Below, in pieces: positions 7,430 to 14,244 of a DNA stretch of 20,000 bases (positions are counted from its first letter, which is position 1; each line of letters opens with the position of its first letter). The stretch covers positions 191,980-211,979 of the forward strand of contig CAJNDS010002643.1 in assembly GCA_905221605.1 (NCBI GenBank), read 5' to 3'. The DNA is from Symbiodinium natans. Lineage: Eukaryota > Sar > Dinophyceae > Suessiales > Symbiodiniaceae. Below the pieces are notes generated by a model, which had not been told where the DNA came from, made no database searches, and was given only the letters and a program-made list of their open reading frames with translations. A program made the translations under genes and the position numbers.

Positions 7430-7512
7430 TTCCAAGAGGCAAAGCGCAAGCTGCCAGCAAGAGCTGCCGACGCCTTGGCCAGCCTGCTGCCATGTTGCTA
7501 GCTTCTGAGCGT
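7430..7512 (+). other. GC-rich exon-like island, frame unresolved
   Basis: Following CCAAGAG|G at about 7438, the sequence lies between TTTAGGG arrays as known exons do. All three frames are open for 20 or more codons (for example AKRKLPARAADALASLLP). It could be a 5' exon of the Excalibur-motif gene downstream. No family match is recognised. Confidence 0.25.
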
Positions 7513-7515
7513 GTC

Positions 7516-7644
7516 TGGGTTTGGGTTTGGGCTTTGGGCTTTAGGGGTTAGGGTTTACATAAGGTCTCTAGGGTGTAGGATTTAGGGTTTTGGGTTTTAG
7601 GTTTAGGATTCAGGGTTTAGGGTTTAGGGTTTAGGGTTTAGGGT
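7516..7644. repeat. Degenerate to perfect interstitial telomeric repeat, TTTAGGG orientation
   Basis: Starts with TTTGGG and CTTTGGG variants and becomes perfect TTTAGGG at 7612-7644. Confidence 0.82.
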
Positions 7645-7657
7645 GCTTCACGTTTGC

Positions 7658-7778
7658 AGGTGCCATCACCCAGAGAAAAAGAAGCGTTGGCATGCACCCG
7701 TTGCCTATTGTGCAGTCTTGGGGGCCTGTGGCGCCGCGCCGGGACTTTGTACCTGACGTTTGAAGTGCTCAAGGCGTG
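7658..7778 (+). other. Exon-like island after GTTTGCAG, frame unresolved
   Basis: GTTTGCAG|G matches the AG|G acceptor rule. The following ~100 bases are open in all three frames: one begins VPSPREKEALACTRCLLC, one CHHPEKKKRWHAPVAYCAV, and one contains HPLPIVQSWGPVAPRRDF. It is plausibly an exon of the gene ending at 8933, but neither frame nor donor can be fixed. Confidence 0.3.
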
Positions 7779-7799
7779 ACAGGTAAGGCACACTTGCAA

Positions 7800-8148
7800 T
7801 ACTTCATTGAATCTCCCCCTGAAAAAAAGCTATAAAGCAGATGTGTTGGCCAAGAGTGCCATGATGTGGGAGGTCACTGTGAAGGTTTTGGTCTTGGTGA
7901 TGCTCACGACCATCGAAATGTTGGAGTCGTGGTTTCTGGTGGGGGGGGGCGGGGGGCGGGGCACGCTTGTGGAGCAGTCAGCGCAGGTTTTTTGGACTTT
8001 GCAAGCAGCCTTCGTGCTGGACTGAACCCCTTGTTCACGCTTGTCTCCACATGCCCTCCTACCTCAGATGCCCTGCCGCCTCCAACCCAATCCTGGCAGC
8101 AGCTGCCAAACCTGAACCTCCTCAAGAATCCCAAACACCATGAAATAC
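7800..8148 (+). other. Stretch with weak coding signal and a G-run
   Basis: Open frames cross 7807-8025 and 7866-8165, and a G-rich run (7939-7961) lies within both. One frame near its end reads DALPPPTQSWQQLPNLNLLK (from ~8068) before merging into the telomeric array. No motif is recognised and exon limits are unclear. Confidence 0.2.
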
Positions 8149-8188
8149 TAGGGTTTGGGGTTTAGGGTTTAGGGTTTAGGGTTTAGGG
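8149..8188. repeat. Interstitial telomeric repeat, TTTAGGG orientation
   Basis: About five units ending 17 bp before the acceptor GCAG|G of the exon at 8206. Confidence 0.9.
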
Positions 8189-8205
8189 AACGTCTCCGCA
8201 TGCAG

Positions 8206-8933
8206 GAGCTGAAGAGAACTAGCTGCAAGGACTTCTCCACATACCAGGAGGCGAAGGCACCCAGGTTCGGGAGGGATCCAAAAATTCGGCTGAGTTGACC
8301 AGAGGCCCCCCCCCCCCCCTCAACTACCCGCCAGTACTTCCACCTTTACGGATCCCTAGAATCGCTTCTTCAGGGTACAAGTTCGGGTTTAGGGTTTAGG
8401 GTTTAGGGCTTTGGGGTTTAGGGTTTAGGGTGCGTCGAATCTGGGTGATGGAGAGAAGGCCGTAGGCGCCGGGTTTAGAGTCCAGGGTTTGGGGTTTTGG
8501 GTTAGGGGTTTAGGGGTTTAGGGTTTAGAGTTTTGGGGCTTAGGCAGCTGCACTAGCTTTTGGCGTTCGGAAGTGTATTGAGAGCCTTCAATGACCCTCA
8601 ACTGGAAGCGCTGAAGACCATGAAGGTTATTGATTTGGCTTCTGTAGGCCTTCAAGAGCCTCTAACGTCAGACAGCCCAGGTCTCTTTAGCTATGCAGTA
8701 AGTTCTTATAACGTCATAGTTAGGACGCCGAGATCATCTATACTCTATACCCTAAACCCTAAACCCTAAACCCTAAACCCTAAACCCTAAACCGATTTTG
8801 AAAGATTGTGCTTCCTGAGTACCAGTCTCCTCAGGCATGGTACGACAAGTACTTCCCTCAGTATGGCGATCTGGCTGGCCTGGATGGTGATCGGGACGGC
8901 AAGCCGTGCGAGAAGCTTCTGAGGAGCAAGTGA
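8206..8933 (+). CDS. 3' end of a gene encoding an Excalibur calcium-binding motif, two exons
   Basis: Exons 8206-8256 and 8835-8933 (TGA at 8931-8933) are joined by a 578-bp GC-AG intron (GCGAAG|GC ... CCTCAG|G). The first exon contains SCKDFSTYQEAK. The second continues AWYDKYFPQYGDLAG and then LDGDRDGKPCEKL before ending LLRSK. The order Cys-x-Asp-Phe, Glu-Ala-x-Ala, and the loop D-x-D-x-D-G-x-x-C-E is the Excalibur signature, found at the ends of secreted or surface proteins and of some nucleases, where the Asp-rich loop is thought to bind calcium. Here it is C-terminal. The partner domain and start codon are not resolved; candidate exons lie at 7430-7512 and 7658-7778. Confidence 0.75.
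8306..8319. repeat. C14 run in the Excalibur-gene intron
   Basis: Fourteen consecutive C following CAGAGG. Confidence 0.9.
8384..8544. repeat. Two interstitial telomeric arrays, TTTAGGG orientation
   Basis: 8384-8431 is mostly perfect. 8471-8544 is degenerate with GGGGTTTA and TTTAGAG variants. Both lie in the 5' half of the Excalibur-gene intron. The GC-rich piece between them (8432-8470) has no clear coding frame. Confidence 0.85.
8560..8745 (+). other. Open stretch inside the Excalibur-gene intron
   Basis: A frame is open for about 60 codons (including LRAFNDPQLEALKTMKVIDL) with no ATG at its start. It looks moderately protein-like but would interrupt the Excalibur motif if included as an exon, so it is treated as intronic or as an alternative exon. 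Confidence 0.2.
8749..8793. repeat. Perfect interstitial telomeric array, CCCTAAA orientation
   Basis: Six uninterrupted units, about 40 bp before the acceptor of the last Excalibur exon. Confidence 0.93.
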
Positions 8934-8947
8934 GGCCCTGTGTGACC

Positions 8948-9051
8948 CAGAGAGCCCAATGCCCCTAAAATTCAGGAATCAATAATAGCGACCCTTAATG
9001 AGTCATCTAAGCTTTCTTCCTTAGTTAAAGGGGTACTGGGCTCCTTGGGCA
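8948..9051. mobile_element. MITE-like element, family 3, copy B
   Basis: The left end CCCAGAGAGCCCAATGCCCC pairs with the right end GGGGTACTGGGCTCCTTGGG as an imperfect inverted repeat. The same CCCAGAGAGCCCA end is found at 6013-6164. It starts 15 bp after the Excalibur stop codon, so it probably lies in the 3' untranslated region. Confidence 0.65.
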
Positions 9052-9059
9052 GACAACGC

Positions 9060-9427
9060 CCCCCAGAACCCACGACTTGAAGCTCGAGGCTCGCAGGGGG
9101 CACACCTTTGATCCCTTTTTTCTTAAAGTTTGCCGCCTTAGAATGAGACCCAAAATGGGACCTTCATTTAGAGAGTTACCCATTGTGGTTCCTTTTTTCG
9201 GATATGGGGGTTTTACGACATGTTGGGGCATTGGGGCATTCAGAGAGAAGAGTTGTAGTGGCTTTTTCGGATATGGGTTGGGGGGCTGGGGGTACCTTCT
9301 TGAGGTCCTTACTAGAAAGAGACCCTACTATTGGGCGGTCCCTTGTTATCCTAAACCTCATATGTAATTCACAGCTCGCAGAAAAGAAGAAAATTAGTCA
9401 CAGAAGGAATTACGAAAAGGGTTCCAG
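9060..9427. other. Intergenic stretch with a repeated TTTTTCGGATATGGG motif
   Basis: TTTTTCGGATATGGG occurs at about 9193 and again at about 9264. Frames stay open across it on both strands (to 9367), and translated strings such as FFGYG recur only because the DNA repeats. Purine-rich AGAAAAGAAGAAAATTAG follows at 9377-9398. No domain is recognised. Confidence 0.4.
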
Positions 9428-9532
9428 GAGAGGTCCAGGGAGCGGGTCTGTGTGCAGCTGGCTTCAAGCTTTGCGCCGTTTCAGACGCTGGCATCCGCCT
9501 TGCGGAGTGATACGAGGCCCTGCCAGCGCTGA
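9428..9532 (+). CDS. Candidate terminal exon of an unidentified gene
   Basis: The acceptor GTTCCAG|G (9421-9428) obeys the AG|G rule of the RsmE gene. The phase-0 frame reads ERSRERVCVQLASSFAPFQT and then LASALRSDTRPCQR, ending at TGA 9530-9532. The block is more GC-rich than its flanks and has protein-like composition. No family is recognised. Upstream exons were not identified in the short gap after 8933, so it may be a small gene, a longer 3' part of the Excalibur locus, or a false call. Confidence 0.4.
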   Translation, partial: ERSRERVCVQLASSFAPFQTLASALRSDTRPCQR

Positions 9533-9674
9533 CCACAACAAAACCAAGTTCGGGGTCTGGGGTTTGTGAGTGAGGGTTTGCGGGTCGTTCACTTTGAAGT
9601 CCGCTTCAGGCCGAGGAAGCGTGAAACGTTGAGGAAGGAGAGCTGACGATTTGCATCGCAATACCAAAGAGCCT

Positions 9675-9678
<4 letters not shown>

Positions 9679-9711
<33 letters not shown>

Positions 9712-9933
9712 TGATTTATTTATATTTATATTTATATTTATATTTATATTTATATTTATATTTATATTTATATATTTATATATTTATTTATATTTGTATT
9801 TATATTTATATTTATATCTATATTTGTATTTGTATTTATATTTATATTTATATTTATATTTATATTTGTTTATATATATATACATATACATATATACCTA
9901 TATATGCTTATATATATATATGTGTACATATAT
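9679..9933. repeat. AT microsatellite: (TA)n, then (TTTATA)n, then (TA)n
   Basis: Pure TA at 9679-9709, then many copies of a 6-bp TATATT unit (9721-9870) with occasional G substitutions, then TA/CATATA to 9933. The open frame through it encodes only IYIYLYLY strings. Confidence 0.95.
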
Positions 9934-10134
9934 AACCCTGAACCCTAAGCCCTGATGGCATTGCATAGCGTGAGGCTTAGTTACACTTCCTGGAGCTCTC
10001 GCGTAGCATTGCGCTGTGGGGGAGGTCATGTCAATTGCTTGTAGAAGCCTAGGGGCTTCGAGGAGGCTACTTGAAGGAGATTACCCCTATACCTCCGGTT
10101 TAGGGTTGAGGGTTTGGGGTTTAGGGCTTAGGGT
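9934..10134. repeat. Last interstitial telomeric repeats of the left half
   Basis: A short CCCTGAACCCTAAGCCCTGA stretch (9934-9953) and a degenerate TTTAGGG array (10098-10134) are separated by unassigned sequence. They are the last multi-unit telomere-like repeats in the window; after this only isolated TTTAGGG words occur. Confidence 0.7.
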
Positions 10135-10155
10135 CGTGTGAGACTCTGTCGTAAC

Positions 10156-10193
10156 GGGGGCGGGAAGGGGGAGGGGCGGGGGGGGGGGGGGGG
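10156..10193 (+). repeat. G-rich tract with a G16 run
   Basis: G5-C-G3-AA-G5-A-G4-C-G16 on the + strand. Four or more G-runs of at least three make G-quadruplex formation likely. Confidence 0.85.
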
Positions 10194-10204
10194 TGTGAGC
10201 TTAA

Positions 10205-10310
10205 ATTAGGGGTCTATTTGGAAGCTGAGACTTGTGTTTTAAAGAGGAAATCAGGCCCCAAAACGTATACTTATTTACAAGAGACAACTTCCAAATAGAC
10301 CCTATTTTAG
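10205..10310. mobile_element. MITE-like hairpin, family 4
   Basis: The left end GGGTCTATTTGGAAG pairs exactly with the right end CTTCCAAATAGACCC, and the pairing continues imperfectly inward (CTGAGACTTG / CAAGAGACAA). The loop is ~45 bp. No second copy was seen in this window. Confidence 0.65.
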
Positions 10311-10328
10311 GTTCTGTAGGGTTGCCAA

Positions 10329-10906
10329 GACAGAATTTAATTCAATTAATTCAATTAATTCATTTATTTACACTTGGGGAGGTTGAATTAATTGAATTAA
10401 TTGAATAAATTCAATTAATTCACCCACCCCTTTTGGAATTAATTGAATTAAATGAATTAATGGAATTAATTGAATTAATGGAATTAATTGAATTAATTGA
10501 ATTAATTCAATTAATTCCAAATGAGGGATGAATTAATTGAATTAATTCAATTAATTCAGTTAATTCAATTAATTCAATTAATTCAATTAATTCAATTAAT
10601 TCAATTAATTCAATTAATTCAATTAATTCCAAATGGGGGGGTGGGGGGCTCGGGGCTGGGGGCGGGGGGGGGGGCACCATTTGGAAATAATTGAATTAAT
10701 TGAATTAATTCACCCCCCCCCCTTTTGGAATTAATTGAAATAAATGAATTAATGGAATTAATTGAATTAATGGAATTAATTGAATTAATTCAATTAATTC
10801 AATTAATTCCAAATGGGGGGTCAATTACCTGAATTAATTCAATTAATTCAATTAATTCAATTAATTCAATTAATTCAATTAATTCCAAATGGGGGGGGGC
10901 ACCATT
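10329..10906. repeat. TTAATTCAA satellite, block 1
   Basis: A 9-bp unit TTAATTCAA and its reverse complement TTGAATTAA alternate in runs, so the array contains many inverted segments. Runs are separated by poly-G or poly-C spacers of the type CCAAATGGGGGG or CACCCCCCCCCCTTTTGG. Composition swings from almost pure A/T to pure G or C within a few bases. Confidence 0.95.
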
Positions 10907-11199
10907 CCGGGCTCGTAAATTAGCATTGCGGGGAGGCCCGGGCTCGTGATTTAGTATTGGGGGGAGGCCCGGGCTCGTGATTTAGTATTGGGGGGAGGCC
11001 CGGCCTCGTAATTTGGAGGCCGGGCTCGGGATTTAGCCCGGGCTCGTGATTTAGTATTGGGGGGAGGCCCGGGCTCGTGATTTAGTATTGCGGGAAGGCC
11101 CGGGCTCGTAATTTAGTATTGGGGGGAGGCCCGGGCTCGTGATTTAGTATTGGGGGGAGGCCCGGGCTCGTGGTTTAGTATTGGGGGGAGGAGGATTCC
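10905..11199. repeat. 31-bp GC-rich tandem array
   Basis: About nine copies of a 31-bp unit containing GGCTCGTGATTTAGTATTGG followed by GGGGAGGCCCG, one shortened near 11,010-11,040. It sits inside the TTAATTCAA satellite. The unit carries the palindrome GGCCCGGGC-like junction (CCCGGG). Confidence 0.93.
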
Positions 11200-11213
11200 C
11201 CAGCCCCCACCCC

Positions 11214-12305
11214 CCATTTGGAAATAAATGAATTAACTGAATTAATTGAAATAATTGAATTAATTCAATTAATTCAATTAATTCATTTATTTCCAAAGGG
11301 GAGGTGGAATTAATTGAATTAATTGAATTAATTCAATTAATTCAATTAATTCAATTAATTGAATTAATTCAATTAATTCAATTAATTCATTTATTTCCAA
11401 AGGGGAGGTGGAATTAATTGAATTAATTGAATTAATTCAATTATTTCAATTAATTCAAATAATTCAATTAATTCATTTATTTCCAAATGGGGGGGATTCC
11501 CCAGCCCCCACCCCCCCCCCCCCTTTGGAAATAAATGAATTAATTGAATTAATTGAATTAATTGAATTAATTCAATTAATTCAATTAATTCATTTATTTC
11601 CAAAGGGGAGGTGGAATTCATTGAATTAATTGAATTAATTGAATTAATTCAATTAATTCAATTAATTCAATTAATTCAATTAATTCAATTAATTCATTTA
11701 TTTCCAAATGGGGGGGATTCCCCAGCCCCCACCCCCCCCCCCCTTTGGAAATAAATGAATTAATTGAATTAATTGAATTAATTGAATGAATTGAATGAAT
11801 TGAATTAATTGAATTAATTGAATTAATTGAATTAATTCAGGGATTCCCCAGCCCCCACCCCCCCCCCCTTTGGAAATAAATGAATTAATTGAATTAATTG
11901 AATTAATTGAATTAAATTAATTCAATTAATTCAATTAATTCATTTATTTCCAAAGGGGGGGTGGAATTAATTGAATTAATTGAATTAATTCAATTATTTC
12001 AATTAATTCAATTAATTCAATTAATTCATTTATTTCCAAAGGGGGGGGAGGGGTGGGGGCTGGGGAATCCCCCCATTTGGAAATAATTGAATTAATTGAA
12101 TTAATTCAATTAATTCAATTAATTCAATTAATTCAATTAATTCAATTAATTCCCCTTTGGAAATAAATGAATTAATTGAATTAATTCAATTAATTCAATT
12201 ATGTCAATTAATTCAATTAATTCAATTAATTCAATTAATTCAATTAATTCATTTATTTCCAAAGGGGGGGGGTGGGGGCTGGGGAATCCCCCCCATTTGG
12301 AAATG
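11214..12305. repeat. TTAATTCAA satellite, block 2, organised as hairpin cassettes
   Basis: Repeated cassettes: CCCCTTTGGAAATAAATG, then (AATTAATTG)n, then the inverted run (AATTCAATT)n, then CATTTATTTCCAAAGGGG. The two arms are reverse complements, so each cassette of ~85-110 bp can fold into a long hairpin. The link GGGATTCCCCAGCCCCCACC with C-runs recurs between cassettes (for example 11,497, 11,716, 11,842) and in reverse at ~12,042 and ~12,275. Open frames across it encode only ELIELIQLI or NSINSI repeats. Confidence 0.93.
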
Positions 12306-12335
12306 ACTGAACTAATTGAACGAAATTATTTAAAC

Positions 12336-13190
12336 TATGGCGGCTCGATTTGGCCAAATTTTGCCGGGCAGCCTGCGGGCAAAATTTGGCCAAATCGGGT
12401 TGCTCTTCGTATGCCATGAGTAATGCGCGGCTCGATTTGGCCAAGTTTTGCCCGGAGGCTGCCCGGCAAAATTTGGCCAAATCGAGCCGCGCATTTCTCA
12501 GCGCGTACGACGAGCAGCCGATTTGGCCAAATTTTGCCCGCAGACTTCCCGGCAAAATTTGGCCAAATCGAGCCGCGATAGTTTAAATAATTTCGGGCCT
12601 CCAGAAAGGCGCGGCTCGATTTGGCCAGAATTTGCCGGGCAGTCTGCGGGCAAAATTTGGCCAAATCGGGCTGCTCGTCGAACGCGATGAGAAATGCGCG
12701 GCTCGATTTGGCCAAATTTTGCCGGGCAGCCTCTGGGCAAAATTTGGCAAAATCGAGCCGCGCCTTTCTGAAGGCCCGAAATTTTTAAACTATCGCGGCT
12801 CGATTTGGCCAAATTTTGCCGGGCAGCTTCCGGGCAAAATTTGGCCAAATCGGGCTGCCCTTCGTATGCCATGAGAAATGCGTGGCTCGATTTGGCAAAA
12901 TTTTGCCCGGAGGCTGCCCGGCAAAATTTGGCCAAATCGAGCCGCGCATTTCTCATCACGTTCGACGAGCAGCCCGATTTGGCCAAATTTTGCCCCCGCA
13001 GACTGCCCGGCAAAATCTGGCCAAATCGAGCCGCGCCTTTCTGGAGGCCCGAAATTATTTAAACTATCGCGGCTCGATTTGGCCAAATTTTGCCGGGCAG
13101 TCTGCGGGCAAAAATTTGGCCAAATCGGGCTGCTCGTCGTACGCGCTGAGAAATGCGCGGCTCGATTTGGCCAAATTTTGCCGGGCAGCC
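12336..13190. repeat. Cluster of inverted repeats built on CGATTTGGCCAAATTTTGCC
   Basis: The arm CGATTTGGCCAAATTTTGCC and its reverse complement alternate about every 35-75 bp, making roughly a dozen ~60-bp hairpins with short loops such as GGGCAGTCTGC. Two linkers separate them: one with GCTGCTCGTCGTACGCGCTG-like sequence and one with GGGCCTCCAGAAAGG/ATTATTTAAACTATCG in alternating orientation. The arm itself contains the palindrome ATTTGGCCAAAT. Stop-free frames on both strands (AKFGQI, LAKSSRAF strings) follow from the repeat and are not called as genes. Confidence 0.93.
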
Positions 13191-13191
13191 T

Positions 13192-13520
13192 CCCATCATC
13201 CCCCATCATCCCCCATCATCTCCATCATCCACCATCATCTTCATCATCTCCCGTCATCTCCCCCATCCCCTCCCATCCCTCATCCTCTCTCATGATGTGC
13301 TATCACCCCTCATCTTGGAGCATCATCTTCATCATCTTCATCATCTTCATCAATCATCTTCTTCATCTCCCATCATCTCCGGGCATCATCTCCCATCATC
13401 TCCGGGCATCATCTCCCATCATCTCGGAGCGTCATCTTCCATCATCTCGGAGCATCATCTTCCATCATCTCGGAGCATCATCTTCCATCATCTCGGAGCA
13501 TCATCTTCCATCATCTTCAG
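13192..13520. repeat. CATCATC-type tandem repeats including a 23-bp unit
   Basis: Begins with 10-bp CCCCATCATC units, becomes irregular CATCATCTTCATCATC, then settles into a 23-bp unit containing CATCTCGGAGCATCATCTTC at ~13,420-13,510. Long frames here (HHLGASSSIISEHHLPSS type) are repeat by-products. Confidence 0.92.
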
Positions 13521-13595
13521 TTTGAAAAAGTACTCAAATATTCACCACCTAGACCCATACACCCAAAACTCCGCAAACCGCCCCTTCCCCTTCCA

Positions 13596-13667
13596 GAATT
13601 AAATAATTTAAATAATTTAAATCCGAAACACCCCTTTCAGATTTAAATTATTTAAATTATTTAATTC
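13596..13667. repeat. Perfect 28-bp inverted repeat
   Basis: Arm 13,596-13,623 (GAATTAAATAATTTAAATAA...) is the exact reverse complement of 13,640-13,667, around a 16-nt loop. Almost pure A/T. It separates the CATCATC array from the 116-bp array. Confidence 0.93.
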
Positions 13668-13680
13668 CGGGGGGGGGCCA

Positions 13681-14230
13681 GAAGGAGGACAAAAGTTGGT
13701 GTGATTCGCGCGCCTGCGTTTTTTGCTTGCAGAAGGAGGGCGCGCGAATCACACCAGATTTTGTCCTCTGGGTTTTGTCGGACATGTGAGCAACAAGAAG
13801 GAGGACAAAAGTTGGTGTGATTCGCGCGCCTGTGTTTTTTGTTTGCAGAAGGAGGGCGCGCAAATCACACCAGATTTTGTCCTCTGGGTTTTGTCGGACA
13901 TGTGAGCAACAAGAAGGAGGACAAAAGTTGGTGTGATTCGCGCGCCTGTGTTTTTTGCTTGCAGAAGGAGGGCGCGCGAATCACACCAGATTTTGTCCTC
14001 TGGGTTTTGTCGGACATGTGAGCAACAAGAAGGAGGACAAAAGTTGGTGTGATTCGCGCGCCTGTGTTTTTTGCTTGCAGAAGGAGGGCGCGCGAATCAC
14101 ACCAGATTTGTCCTCTGGGTTTTGTCGGACATGTGAGCAACAAGAAGGAGGACAAAAGTTGGTGTGATTCGCGCGCCTGTGTTTTTTGCTTGCACAAGGA
14201 AGGCGCGCGAATCACACCAGATTTTGTCTT
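13681..14230. repeat. Five tandem copies of a 116-bp hairpin unit
   Basis: Copies start at 13,681, 13,797, 13,913, 14,029 and 14,144 (the fourth is 1 bp shorter; the last is partial). Each contains the inverted arms TTGGTGTGATTCGCGCGCC and GGCGCGCGAATCACACCA, extended by GGACAAAA / TTTTGTCC, around a loop with TTTTTTGCTTGCAG. Copies differ by only a few bases, so the amplification is recent or homogenised. Confidence 0.95.
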
Positions 14231-14244
14231 CTTGGCTTTTTTTG

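Noticed and set aside
9651-9935. 94-codon IYIYLYLY frame
   Set aside because: Pure AT microsatellite translation.
10905-11199. CRISPR-like regular array (31-bp)
   Set aside because: Units are contiguous with no unique spacers, and the host is a eukaryote.
11391-12240. Open frames encoding ELIELIQLI or NSINSI repeats
   Set aside because: They are direct translations of the TTAATTCAA satellite, which lacks stops in some frames on both strands; no independent coding signal.
12253-13602. Many overlapping long frames (AKFGQI, LAKSSRAF, HHLPSS strings) on both strands
   Set aside because: The palindromic and CATCATC repeats are stop-free in several frames; overlap on both strands with the same peptide words shows they come from the repeat.
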